A program made the translations under genes and the position numbers. Shown here one piece after another: positions 38,756-53,700 of a DNA stretch of 64,000 bases. The DNA comes from Saprospiraceae bacterium (lineage in GTDB: Bacteria > Bacteroidota > Bacteroidia > Chitinophagales > Saprospiraceae): positions 181,904 to 245,903 of the forward strand of contig JADKCC010000022.1 of the NCBI GenBank assembly GCA_016714785.1. Direction: 5' to 3'. Within the stretch, counting starts at the first letter, position 1, and each line of letters starts with the position of its first letter. Under the pieces are notes generated by a model. That model saw nothing but the letters and a program-made list of their open reading frames with translations, had not been told where the DNA came from and ran no database searches.

Positions 38756-41700
38756 ATGAAAAATCTCATTGTCAAAGTAATTTTTTTATTTTTTATTTCA
38801 ATTACTTTCCAAATTGTCAATGCCCAATCAACTTATGAAAAAGAGAGGCAGATTAGAGACTCTCTGTACAAAATTCATTTACAGCCCCATTGGTGCTTTA
38901 CCAAAGATCAGCCTGATAACCAAAGATCACGCGGTTTCATTCAAAACTTAAGAAGTGGAACATGGAATGTCCAATCGGGTTGGGGAGCAACTTGTGATAA
39001 TGACTGTGCATTTGATAGTCCTGTATCATGTGGTTCACCTTCTACTGCCTTATTTAGAGTACCTGTAGTTTACACTTTAAGTAATACTACGGCTTGTGGC
39101 TCTACTCTACCTTCTCAAACAGAATTGGACGCTCACATTAATATTATGAATGATTTTTTGGCATGCCAAGGAATCCCAATATTTTATTATAAGTGTACAA
39201 CTTATCCTGGCCATCCTACAACTGGGGATTTATCTACAAGAATAGACAATTTTGGGTGTACCTATAGTTCAGGTTCACCAGCACCAATACCCAACGTAGT
39301 TAATATTTATGTCTTTCATGACACTGGTAATGGTTCTGGTTGTAATGGATTTGCTCCACTACCTTTTAATACTTCTAGTTCTACGACAGTAGTTATGTCA
39401 AGAAATTGTTATAATGGCTATGTTTACACACCTGGTAGTTTACCATGTACCAACTCAAATTTAGGGTTGGGGCAAGTTTTAGTACACGAAATGGGCCATT
39501 ATTTAGGTTTATGGCATACACATGAAACAGATATAGCTCTAAATGGAGCTACTACTAATGATTGTGATGACCCAAATACATCTACAGATGATTGTACTGA
39601 GGGTGATGGTATAGCAGACACAGATGAAGACCCTGACTTTTCTGGTGGAGAAATAGGATGTACTGGATGTGTTGTCTCTGCTCAATCGAACTGCTCGTTT
39701 AATAACACTGCACCAAATTGTGCACCTTATGGTACCCCTAATACTTTAAATAATATAATGAGTTATAATATTTTCGCAGGTTGTATTAATTCGTTTACAT
39801 CTTGTCAGAAGGCCAAAATGATGGACGCTTTGAAATGTGTACGTGGTCCACAGGTTTGCTGTCGTGAAGTAAATAGTGAGTTTGCTGATGGTTTAGATGG
39901 TACTATTAAGACTATTTGTATTGGTGATGCGGCTCCTACATTTACAGCAACATCAAACTGCTATAAGTGGATGGATGGTTTGGGTGAAACGGCAAATCCA
40001 CTAGCATCAAGCACTACCACATTTACTCCAGCAATTGGCACAGGAGTCGGGCAACTTAACAATATGTTGCCAGGTACATATTCTTGGTATTTGGGAGATA
40101 TTAATGAATTAAACCCAGATTGTAGAACTCTTATTTCAGTTATTGTAAGTGCTGAAACGGGTACTGCATCTGTTAACAATATGCCTTCAGTAAATATTTG
40201 TGGATCAGAAAATATTAATTTAGCTACAAATGCAACAACCCTAGGCACAAATCAAATAATAGGTTGGTGGTTCACTTCTTCACTATTGCCTACTATAAAT
40301 AATCAAACAGAACTAAATGCTGCCGTGGCAGGTGCTACAATTGGGAGTCCCTTGACTTATCCACCAAATCATATTATTGCAGCAACAGCTGGCTCACCAG
40401 TAACCCAACTCACACAAGCTTTTGATTGTACGGGCCTTACTGGAAACACCTATTATATTACTCCAATAGTTGCAACTGCAAATGTTCCAGCCCCAACATC
40501 TTATACTTTTTCATTAAATGGTCAAAGTAATATAAGCTCAACAGTAAATAATTTGCCTGTAAATGTTGCACAATTACCTACAAATGCTACTTTAACTTCA
40601 GTTTGTGTAACTATTAGTTATAATGCTTGTGAATCTTTTGCGACACATAATGACCTTGATATTTCATTAATGGGGCCAAATGGAACTACTATAATTTTAG
40701 AAGATTTTTTTGCAGGAAGTACAAATGTTCCAACTCCCAGTACTTTTGATGTCTGCTTTGTAGATAATGGATCTGGATATATGGGGGCTAGTTCAACAGG
40801 GTGTAATGCATCCTGTTTAACTGGAAATTTGGAAAGTGTCAATTCGTTTTCAGTATTTGATGGTTTAAACCCAAATGGTATTTGGACGCTAATAGTTAAT
40901 GATGATAACAACGCTTCATTTTATCCATGTAATATTAGTGTTTCATTAAACTTTGATATGTCACCCAATGCTCTGATCTTTCCTTCACCAATGTTTACAG
41001 ATTGTGTTTTGGGCACACCTGTAACAGTTAATTGCTTATGTGCGGCTTGTCCAGATCTTAGCGCAACACCTACCAATGTCACTATTATAAATAGCACATG
41101 TGCCACAGGATGTACAGTAAATGGTGGAAGCATTACTGCGCCTACAGGTACACCATGTCCAGTAGGATCAACCTTACAATACTCAGTAAACGGAGGTGCA
41201 TGGTCCCCTACATTACCCGTATATGCACAAACAGGACCGGCCCAAAGTATCCAGACAAGATGTCTATGCGATTTGGATGGTACCACAGCTAGTCCATCTT
41301 TGGCAGCCGTAGTTACAGCACCTGGTGTTTGCACCAACCCAACTGCCAGTGCAGTAGGCACCGATAACACATCATGTACGACACCAAATGGCGCAGTAAA
41401 TCTTACGACAAACGGAACAAGTTACTTATGGTCGAATGGTGCAATAACAGAAGATATTAGCGGACTTGCAGCAGGTACATATACTGTCACGGTAACTGGA
41501 GCTGGAGGCTGTACTGCATCTACTTCTGCTACCATTATAAATAATACTGTCAACCCAACTGCCAGTGCAGTAGGCACCGATAACACATCATGTACGACAC
41601 CAAATGGCGCAGTAAATCTTACGACAAACGGAACAAGTTACTTATGGTCGAATGGTGCAATATCAGAAGATATTAGTGGACTTTCAGCAGGTACATATAC

Positions 41701-44700
41701 TGTAACAGTAACTGGTGCTGGAGGCTGTACTGCATCTACTTCTGCTACCATTGTAAATAATACTGTCAATCCAACTGCCAGTGCAGTAGGCACCGATAAC
41801 ACATCATGTACGACACCAAATGGCGCAGTAAATCTTACGACAAACGGAACAAGTTACTTATGGTCGAATGGTGCAATAACAGAAGATATCCACCAACAAC
41901 CTCCACCAAAAATAAAAAATAAGACCCCTTCACCCCCAATAACTAAATAATATATGTCCATCTACCACTGGTACAATATCTGCCACGGGTTGTGATGCAG
42001 GTACCACACTAGAGTGGGCGACCAATGCTGGTGGACCATGGAGTACAACAATCCCTACATATACAACAAGTGCATTTACAGTATTTGCAAGATGCATTGA
42101 CAATGGAACAGGGTGTGTTAGTACAGCGACTATGGCAACTACCGCACCTTTGGTATGCTTGTACTGATGTATAAACGAAGTGGATTCAATACTGCCGGTA
42201 CTCATCCATGGATAGAATTTATAGAATTATCCAGGAGTGTTCCAAATACAACATTAGAGTAATTTTCCAGTTATGCTTTTCAATGGAGCAAATGATCAAT
42301 CTTATGCAGCTTTTGACCTTGACGGATTCACATTAAATGCCAATGGATTCTTTATTTTAGGTAATACTGGATTCAGAGTTGTGATATCATTTGCTGGAAA
42401 CTTAGCAAAGTCCTACTACTTTAGCTTGATGTAAATTTAACAATTTTCCAACGATTGTTACATCAAGAAATGTTACGTTTACAACTTCGGTTGCAGCTGC
42501 ACAGCAATTCTGTATCAGAATGACGATCGCAAATGGTGCTGGATCTGGTTCGAATGCACATATAGGTTTTGATAATATATCTGTTACAACAAGTTGTGCT
42601 GTATCATGTCCTGATTTATCAAATATAACCCCTAATAACGTAACTATTACCAATAGCACTTGTACCGCTCCTAGCTGTACACTAGCAGGCGGTGTAATTA
42701 CTGCTGCTGTTAATAATTGTCCTGCCGGATCTACATTGCAATACTCCACAGATAATGGTGGGTCATGGAGTGCGACAGTGCCAGTGTATGATCAGGATGG
42801 TCCTGCACAAACGATTATCACAAGATGTAATTGTGATGCGAATACATCCATTAGTAGTGCCAATAGCAGTCCAGTGTCAACGATGCCAGGTACTTGCCCT
42901 ATGACTGCAGTGATCGCAGGTAATGGTACATTCTGCGTAGAAGGTAATCTTGGTAACTTTTCTACGATTACGATTACAGGAGGTACAGGGCCTTATGCGG
43001 TAATAGTGACCAATGGATCAAATAATTTTACTCTAAATAATTATAACTCGGGTGCCCCTGTTGGTATCGTAGTATTTTCAACTGGAACTTATACTTTGGT
43101 TTCGGTTACAGATGCCAATGGATGTTCTGTGCCAGTAAATGGTTTGTCAGGTATGTCTGTAGTTACAGAAAATTGTGTGGGTGCTTGTCCTATTATTCAA
43201 AATATTACCACTGTCCAAACATGTATATCAACTACCAATTATAGCTTATCAGTTTGTTTCACCAATGAAGATCCAGGAACATCAGATTTATTCACTGTGA
43301 CCATTGGCGGAATAACATACGGAGCATATAACTATTCAACTAATTTAGGTGCAAACCCTGATCAATATTGTGTAACAATTACTAATTTGAATCCTGATGG
43401 ACAAACTAATATCGCAGTAATAATTACTGATTTGGGTAATGATGTACAAGCTCCTATTGTAGATGGAGGAGTTACTGCGGAATCCACTTGGGATGTTGCC
43501 GTGGCAAATTCAGATGATGTAGCGGGATGGGCAGGCGTTGATGTCAATGATCTATATGTAACTTCAGATGAACAATATGTTTATTTTGGTGCAACCATTA
43601 ACGCAGCTGCTGATTGGCAATCTTGGGGTTTTGCAATTAATACTATTGACGGAGCTGGTGGCAGCAGTGAAGTGTGGACATATCCTATCACTTATGGTCA
43701 CAGCCAATTACCAGATTTTGTGATCAAAGGACATTTTGGGCGAGGTGGTTCACCTTATGCCGAGTTGAGACAATGGAATGGAACAACCTGGGTGCAAATC
43801 AACAACGCAGGTATCGCAACTGGCTTAGATATTGTAGATTATAAAGCAGAAGAAACAGGAATGGTCGAAGTAAGAATTCTGAAATCTATACTTGGCAATC
43901 CATCTGATATTGATGTTCAGTTTTACATTTCTGGTAATAATACTGTGGAACATGGTACGTTTGATGCTGTGCCTAATGACCAAATAGCTACAAGTTGGAA
44001 TGTTAGTGGCAATAATACTGTTTTAGATAATTATGCTTTAAATATTGATATTTATTATCCAGATGTATGCGAAGAAGAATCCGATTATGATGAAGCACCT
44101 TGTTTGCCTTGTCCAACAGTAGCACCATTAGTCAAAGATGTGTATTATTGTCTAGGAGAAACAGCAAGTGCATTAATGGCAACTCCTTTATCGGGTGGAA
44201 CTTTTGTTTGGTACAATATGAATCCTACACTACCAGGTGTAATTGCTTTATCTGGCGCACCAGTTCCTTCCACTGCTGTTACAGGAAATACTACTTATTG
44301 GGTAACAGAATCAGTTGGAGGTTGTGAAGGACCTAGTGATTCGATTGTTGTAGTTGTGTCAGCTATTAGTAATGTAGTTATAACACAAACATGTGTGAAT
44401 CCTGTTTTTTATGACTTAGAAGTATGTTTTACAGCAGAAAATATTTCTGGTGCAGGTCAGTTTTCAGTAAATGTTGGATCTAGCAAATTTGGTCCATATC
44501 CTTATCTAGGAAATGAAGGAGTAGGTAGTAATAATTATTGTATTACCATACCAAATGCAGGCAACACTAATACAGTTGAAACTACCAATGTTATAGTTTC
44601 AGATGAAGGATTAGTTCTCAATCAAACGCCGATAATGAATGGTGTATTTGACGGCATTGCAGTTTGGGGTAATCCTATTGCTATTGCTGATAATATTCCA

Positions 44701-47700
44701 GGCTGGGCTGGAGTTAACGCTCAAGAATTATATCTAACACAAGATGATAATTATATTTATGTAGGTGCAAAAGTAGCTGCTGCAGATTGGCAAAATTGGG
44801 TGTTTTTATTAAATACTAAAGCAGGTGGTAGTAATTCAGATAGTTGGTCAAGATCAATTGACTATGTACACACTGATAGACCAGATTATATATTAAGAGG
44901 TACATTTGGTGGTTATGCAGAGTTTCACACTTGGAATGGAGTCGCATGGACTGGATATTCAGCTATTCCTAGTACAGAATTTGGTGAAAATGAAACTAAT
45001 TGGGTTGAAGGTAGAATACTTAAATCTGCTATTGGTGATATTTGTGATATCGACGTTCAATTTTATATAACAGGAAATAATAATGAGCATGGATCATTTG
45101 ATGCAGTGCCAAATGATAATAATGCGGTAAGCTGGAATGAAACCAATAATAGAACTCAATTGAGCCAGTATGCACCTAATGCCTTATTAGAGCAAATTGA
45201 TTTTACAGAATGTTTTGCTTCTCAATCTTTCTTGGAAACTTCATGTGGCTCTTATTTTATATCTGATCCTTGTATGTGCAATCATAATGCAACAGCTGCT
45301 GGAAATGATGGTACTTTTAACGAGATAATTACTGTGACTGGGCCTACAGGACAGACGATAACTGCAACATGTATTGGGTGTACTCCAACAAACTTAACAT
45401 TTGTTGAAGGTACTGCTGGTACTTATGTTTCAAACACATTTACACATGTGGATAATATTGGTTATAATGCTGAGATTTTTGCCAATGGAACATCTATTGG
45501 AACTATTGGAAATAAATGTGCGTATCCAAATGTCGCAATAAATCCTATTGGAAACTTTACTGATTGTCAAAGTCAATCTTCCGTACCATTGACAGCAGTA
45601 ATTACAGGAGATAATGGCACAGGTAGTTATGCTTGGTCTGGATCTGGAGTTACTGGTAGTAATTTTAATCCATCTGGTTTACCTGTTGGTACTGCAATTG
45701 TAACTTTGAATTATACTGGTGTAAATAATGGAAATGTCTCCCCTGATGGAGGTATTACCGCAGCATATCCTGGATGTATTCAATTGGATACATTACAAGT
45801 TCAAATTTCGCAAGCTGTTGCACCACCTGTAATAGCTGATATAGAAGTTTGTGAAGGAGGTAATACCACTATTGTAGTTAATTCTACACCTGGGCCTACC
45901 GTAAGTAATAGTTTTACTTGGGCATTTGAAGGTAATATTTCTGGAATGGGTATTTCTCAAAATTCAATGACTGTCGCAACCAATGCACCAACTCAGACAG
46001 CAGGTAGTGGATTGACAGGTGTAGCCTTCCAAGTTGCAGGGGCAGGATGTTCCGGCGCTATCACTTCAGCTGGATATGATATTACGAATGCTACTTTAGC
46101 TGATGCCGTTTCTGACAATGAATATTTTGAATTTTGTGTAGGTACACCTTTAGTTGGAGTTACATTTAATAATGTCACTGCTTTAAATTGGAGTCATCGT
46201 ATTTCTGGTACAGGACCTTTAAATTGGGCATTAGTTGCTTCTTCAAACTTGACTACCCCACTTTTAAGTGGTATGATTACGGGAACATCTTGTGTACCTG
46301 GAGGAGGCAGTTTGATGACACCATCAGTTGCAGGATGTTATCGTATATATTATTGGGGAGCGACCAATGCAGGAGGTACTTTGCGTATTGATAATATGGA
46401 TTTGACAGCAAGCTATTCTTTGCCAGGAGGAACATATAATTTTTATAATGTAAATCCAATAAGTAATCCTGCAGCAACTCCTGTTGCAATGGGCACCATA
46501 TATAATCCTGGAACCACCGCTGCAACAAGCCCAGATACTGTGTATGTAACACGTATAGATCCATTGACAGCTTGCGAAAGCTCACCTGATACTGTAACAA
46601 TTATTGTAAATCCTAATCCAGTATTAAATATAGTGCAACCCGCATTAGTATGTACACCAGGAACCATTAATATCGCAAATGTAGTTCTTGGGCAAAACCC
46701 AACAGGTGGAACTGTAAGTTACCATGCTACATTAGCAGATGCTGAAAATGATGTAAACCCGATAACAACAGGGTTAGATGCGATAAGCCAAACTACTACG
46801 ATTTTCGTTAGATATGAATTGAGTAATGGATGTTTTACTACTGGTCAAATCAATGTTGTGGTAAATGCTTTACCACCACCACCATCAGTACCAGCTTCTA
46901 TTACAGTTTGTACTGGAGGAAGCACTTTAATTACAGTAAATACAAATCCAATAGCTGTAGTTACTACATGGGATTTTGAAGCAGGAATTGCAGGTGTAGG
47001 TGTTTCTAACAATCAAACAGTTGCAGGAAACGGTCCAACACAAGTTTCTGGATCAGGATTAACTAATGTAGCTGCACAAGCTGCAGGATCAGGCTGTACC
47101 GCAGCAATTACCTCTACAGGATATGATATTACAAATGTAAGCCTAGCAGATGCAGTTGTAGATCAGGAGTATTTTGAATTTTGTGTGGGTGCACCGATGG
47201 CAGGTTTCACTTTCAATGGTGTTTCAGCTGTTAATTGGGGGCACAGAATCTCTGGTACTGGACCTATGTCTTGGGCGCTGGTGGCTGCAAATGCACCAAA
47301 TACTATACTATTATCAGGTATGATAACTGGAACAAATTGTGGTACAGCAGGTGGTGCCATTTCACTCAATACAGCTACTTGTTACAGAGTTTATTATTGG
47401 GGAGCAAGCAATACTGCGGGAACGCTAAGGGTTGATAATTTTGCTATTTCAGCTCAATATCAAAATCTAGCTGTATATAATTGGTTTAATGTTAATCCAG
47501 ATACTAATCCAATGGCAACACCTGTAGCTACTGGCAATAGTTATGATCCTATGACCACTGCAGCAAATTCTCCACAAACAATTTGGGTGAATTGTAATAA
47601 TGGCTGTGTCAGCCCATCTGCTCAAGTTGTAATTAATGCGGGTATAACTCCAGCAGTAAATCAAGTAAGTAATCAACAACTTTGCCCTGGAGCAAACACC

Positions 47701-50700
47701 ACTGCAGTCGTTTTCGCAGGTACACCAACAGGTGTTGTATTCAATTGGACAAATAATAATACTTCCATAGGTTTGGGGGCAAGTGGTTCAGGAAATATAC
47801 CTTCTTTTACAGCCATCAATGCAAGTGCTATTAATCAAGTGGCAACAATCACAGTAATACCTTCATTTACATCAGGTGGAGTTACATGTGATGGTACGCC
47901 AATGGTATTTACTATAACGGTATTCCCAACTCCAACACCTGTCATTGCAATCACCGACATGTCTGGTACGACCAATAATGACGGCATCATCTGTCAGGGA
48001 TCTACAGCGACATTGACAGCAAGTGGAGGAGGTACCTACTTATGGAGCAATGGAGCGACGACAGCGGGCATCACTACAGGAGTAGCAGGTACTTATTCCG
48101 TTACGGTTACAGCCAATGGTTGTATAGGAAGTACATCAGCTACTATTATTGTCAATCCACTACCGACAGCATCGATCAGTCTATCAGAAACATCAGGTCC
48201 AGTGAACAATGATGGAATGGTATATGAGGGTGCAGTAGTATATTTGACAGCGAGTGGCGGCGGTACCTACCTATGGAGCACCGGCGCAACAACCGCCAAC
48301 ATCACTGTCACACCGATGGCAACCACAACATACACAGTTACGGTAACCAATTCCAATGGATGTACAGCAACAGCATCAGTGGTCATTACCGTAGAGCCGA
48401 ATCTATGTTTACTAGTGTGTAGTGGCAATCAAAATGTTACATTACCAGGTGGCGTTTGCGAATGGCAAGTACCAAATTTGGTTACAAAAACAGGGATTTG
48501 TGAAGATTTAGATATCGTTCCACCACCAGTTGTAGGTTTTTCAGGAGCCTTTGCTTATGCGAACAGATGGTTCCACAATACAGCCAATGGCTCAGATCCA
48601 ACGTATGGTAATCTACCATGTACGAATATCACAAGTCTTCCAGGAACGTTGGTATTACAATCAGCAGACGTACTAAGCGGAGGTAATACTTGTAACTGGT
48701 TCGGGACAGTAGTAGCATGGAGAGTACCAGCAAATGGTACAATTTCATTCAACTGGGCAACTCAGACCAATGACCCAACATGGGATCACTTTGGATATAG
48801 TTTGACCAATGACCCGAATACACCAACAGGAATGTTTGGTACCACTTTACAGGCTTCAACAATTGAATTAGCATCTGTGACTGCTTCAGGTACAGTATCT
48901 ATACCTGTAACAGCAGGTCAGATCTTCTCTTTAGTTAACCGAACAGATGATGGAGGTGGTGGACCTTTGACAGCTACCATCAATAACTTCCAATTCCAAG
49001 AGGCGCAAGTGACCCTACCGTGGACGATTGTGCAGACAGCAGGACCAGTTGCAGGAAGTTTTGTTGGAGCAGGTACTTATCAGATGTGTTACGAGTTAAG
49101 AGACCCGAGAGGCGGAGTAGCTGATCAATGCTGCTTTACTATCACCATCGGTAATTATCCAACACCTACACGTAGCTTGGTATGTAATGACCATCTCAAT
49201 ATATCTGCAGACGAGAATTGTCAAGTATTTCTAAATGCTGATATGTTCTTAGAGGGTGGACCTTATGGCTGTTATAATAGTTATCAGATCAATATCTGGC
49301 CGTTTAACAGTCAGGCCAATGCAATAAACAACGTACCACAGGGAGTAGCTTTAGACATACCATGTGGTGAGCACACTTATGAGATTGTTGACCCAGTAAC
49401 AGGCAATAGATGTTGGGGTACATTCCTAGTAGAAGACAAGATTGCACCAGTAGTAGCTTGTAACTGTCAGGATATTGACATCCCAACACCAGTTACCTCA
49501 TTTACAGGTTCATTAGATGCTACAGACCCAGTATTCGACAGATGTGGATTTACAGGATATGGTACATGGCCTTATGATGTATATGAATTCCAAGTATCAA
49601 CTACGGGCAGTTATACATTTATGGCTAATAGTCCAGCAGGTGATACGTATGCATATATCAATGCCAATACATTTAGTGCAGTAGATCCATGTACAGGAAA
49701 TATAGCACAAAATGATGATGGAGCAGGTGGATTAGATCCATTGATTACAGTAAACCTCACAGCAGGAACAACATATTACTACATCTTTACCAATTGGAGT
49801 CCATTTGATGCACCATCAGGAGGATATACTGTAAACATTACAGGTCCAGGCCAGGTAATTACGATAATAAACCCATCAGAAGATCCAGCATGTCAGTTTG
49901 CATGTTATGACATCGAAGTAGTGAAGAGAGAAACTGTAGGTATGTTATACAACATCGCAGGATTGAATGCTAATAAGAGTAAATTGACAACACCTCCAGC
50001 AGCAGCTGATGCATGTGGTGGAATGACAAGAACCTTTGAAGATAGAGTAACAAGTACCAACTGTGGTGCAAGCAAATTGATCAGAGATTGGAAATTTACC
50101 GATGAGAAAGGTAATACTACTTTATGCAGCCAAACATTCACTTTCAACCAAATATCAGTATTTGACTTAGCAGTACCAACGAGAGAAGTACACCTTAGCT
50201 GTGGATTGGATGCAAGTCCAGCAGCGATAGCAGGTTACACAGATATCGACTCAAGACCACAACCAGCGTCGGCAGCGAATATCGGCGCGTTTGCAGACGA
50301 TTATGCTGCTACACCAACGGTAGTAGAGTTGAACGAAGGATATGCAAACGGATATTTCACTTACCTTCAAAGAGGTTTTGATGGTAATATGCATCCACAA
50401 AAAGTGGACAATGGAATATGTAATATCTATACTTCTTACACCGACCAAATGATCAATGCATGTGGCATCGGCTGTGGAGGAAATATGAAAGTAATCAGAA
50501 CATGGACGATCTTAGACTGGTGTACAGGTGATGTATTCACGTATATCCAAGTAATCAAAGCGACAGACGAGAAAGCACCGACATTCAACGTAAAAGACGT
50601 AACGATCAGTGTAGATCCATGGGGCTGTGCAGCGAATTGGAATGTTGACTTACCATGGGAACTTCAAGACAACTGTGCGAAAGCAGAGGAGTTGAAATGG

Positions 50701-53700
50701 GGCGTAAAAGCACCAGCAGGAGTAACAGTGACAGGTACACAACCAAATTACAGATTGAGTGGAATGCCAAAAGGTACCCATGCAATCACATATTGGGCAA
50801 GCGACTGTTGTGGTAACTTAGCAGAGGCATTAGCTTTTGTAACAGTAATCGACGCGAGTGCACCAGTAGCAGTAGCTAAACAGAACATCGTAATGAGCTT
50901 AACAGGATCAGGAACAGGCGCAGATGGCGCAGGTAAGATCTACGGTTGGCAAATAGACAATGGCTCTTATGACCATTGTTCAGATGTAAGATTTGAAGTA
51001 AGAAGACCGACAGGAGCCCCATCATGTGGCAACATCGGAGCGAATGGAACACACAATAACAATACGACATACAATGGTAACAACTTCTTACAGCAATTGC
51101 CAAACAATCCAGGCGTATGGTTCCACCCAGAAGATAGCAATTTTGATGCGATCTTAGGCAATTTGGATACCGACAATGGAGAGTTTGTAAAATTCTGTTG
51201 TGAGGATATTCCAGCAGGAGAGTCTTATGGCTTACATGATGTAGAGTTGAGAGTATGGGATGATGGTAATATGAACGGTATCTATGGTGATAACTTAATC
51301 ATCAATGGTATGAAGGACAATTATAACACCACATGGGTAACCGTGAGAGTGGAGAACAAATTGGCACCACAGTTAGTATGCCCACCAGATGTAACAGTAA
51401 CCTGTGACATGGAGTTGAACCTAAGTGTAGGAGTTGACACAGAAGTATCAAGTGTAAATCTAACGATGACGGGATACCCTAAAGCGTATGACTTATGTAG
51501 CAACTTGGCGATCTCTTATAGAGATATCTTATTGCCAGGTTACAACGAAGTATGTAATTCAGGCACAGTAAGAAGAACATTTACTGTTAAGAAAGGTACC
51601 GTAGAAGTGAAGTGTGTACAACACATCACCGTAACGACCATCACAGCACCATTTACCGTAACGTTTGCACAAAACAACCAAACAACTGTATGGGATAAGT
51701 GTAGCTTTACATTGGATGATGCGAGAGATGCGAGCAATCCAACGATCAAAAAACCAATCGTAAATTACGGACAGTGTGACATCGTAGGAGAGAATATCAA
51801 GATAGATACATTCTTATTCGAGGATGGCGCATGTAAAAAATGGAGAGTAGAATATACTTATATCAACTGGTGTGCACCTACGGGACAAAACACATTGGGT
51901 GGATATGTACACTACTATACATACAAAGACGATATCGCACCAGTATTGACCTGTACCAACCAAATGTTTGCAGCAACACCAAACACACAAAATCCAAACG
52001 GAGGCTGTGAGGCACAAGTAGCATTGGAAGCATCAGCATCAGACGCGTTAGTATGTGCAGATGAGAGCTGGATCAAATGGCAAATGTTCTTTGACGGTTG
52101 GGCAGATGGTACAGTTGACAGATTGGCATCAAGTTTTGTGAACAAATCATGGAATGGTATCTGGGTACCACAGACAAGATTGATAGCAGGCGTACCAAAC
52201 CCAGTATGGACGGCATTACAAAACCAACACCCGAATGCCCCATTGGCAGACTTAGTGTATGTAACATACCTTAAGCCAACGAAAGCAAGTGGCGAGACAG
52301 TGAAAGTACCAGTAGGAACAGGCGCAACAGCGTTTATCTTGAATGCAGAGAATATCAGCCACAAAGTATTGTGGAAAGTAACAGACGGATGTGGTAACGT
52401 AGATCAGTGTGAGAGTACAGTAATGGTAGTGGACAAAAAAGCACCAACACCATACTGTGTAAGTATCAGTACAGCGTTAATGCAAGGAACACCAGCAATG
52501 GTAGAATTGTGGGCAAAAGACTTTGACAAAGGTGCTTTTGACAACTGTTCACCACAGTCTAAATTGTACTTTACATTTGACGGCGTAGCACCGATATACT
52601 CAAGAGTAAATGAGGAGCATTTCTACAAAGCAGGAGCAAACGGAAGTGTCAATGCAACAGCAGCAGAATATGCACAAGGTAAAGCATACAAATGGTTACC
52701 ATCAGCAAGAAGTGCAGGGAAAGTATGGACTGTAGCTGGTAGTTACAATGTGAATGTAGATGTATGGGATGAAGCATGGAATACCGATTACTGTACAGTA
52801 GTACTTGACGTAAGAGGTAGTGGTAACGGATCAAAAGTTTCTGGTACAATAGCGACTGAAGATAATAGAGGTGTAATGAATACCAAAATTATAGCAAGTG
52901 CAGCACTGCCTGATTATCCAAGAGTAGATATGACCGATGAGAGTGGTAATTATGCCATGGAAATCATAGTGGATACCGACCTTACAGCACAAAAGGATGG
53001 CGATGATATCAATGGAGTAAGTACGTTGGACTTAGTCATCATCCAAAGACACATATTAGGATTACAAGCAATGAATAGTCCATACAAACTGATAGCCGCA
53101 GATGCAAACAATGACGGAAAGGTAACCGCCAGCGACTTAACAGAAATTAGAAAATTGATACTAGGAGTGACCAATGGATATAGCAATAATTCTAGCTGGA
53201 GATTCCCAATCAAAAATCAAGTGATGGACAATACAGATCCATTCCCTTACAAAGAAAATGTCATGGCGACATTTATCAATCCTAATCCAAGTTATGACTT
53301 CGTAGCAGTTAAGATAGGAGATGTAAACGGCAACGTAACAACAAATATCAACAACCCAACCGTAGAAGCTAGAAGCAACAACAATGTAGCAATGAGTGTA
53401 GCTGATGCAGCAGTAGCAGCAGGCGAAGTAGTAGAAATACCAGTAACAGCAGCAAACTTCAACGATGTAGCAGGATTCCAATATACCATGAACCTTGATG
53501 GCGCAAGCTTCGTAGGTATCAACAGTGGTGCATTAGAAGTAACAGCAAGCAACGTAGGAGTATTAGAAAATGGTGTATTGACTATGTCTTATGCATCCAA
53601 CGAAGCAGTCAATGCAACTGAAGGAGAAGTATTATTCACATTGGTAGTAAAAGCTAACAAAGCGATGAACGTAAGTGAAATGATCACAATGAATTCAGAT

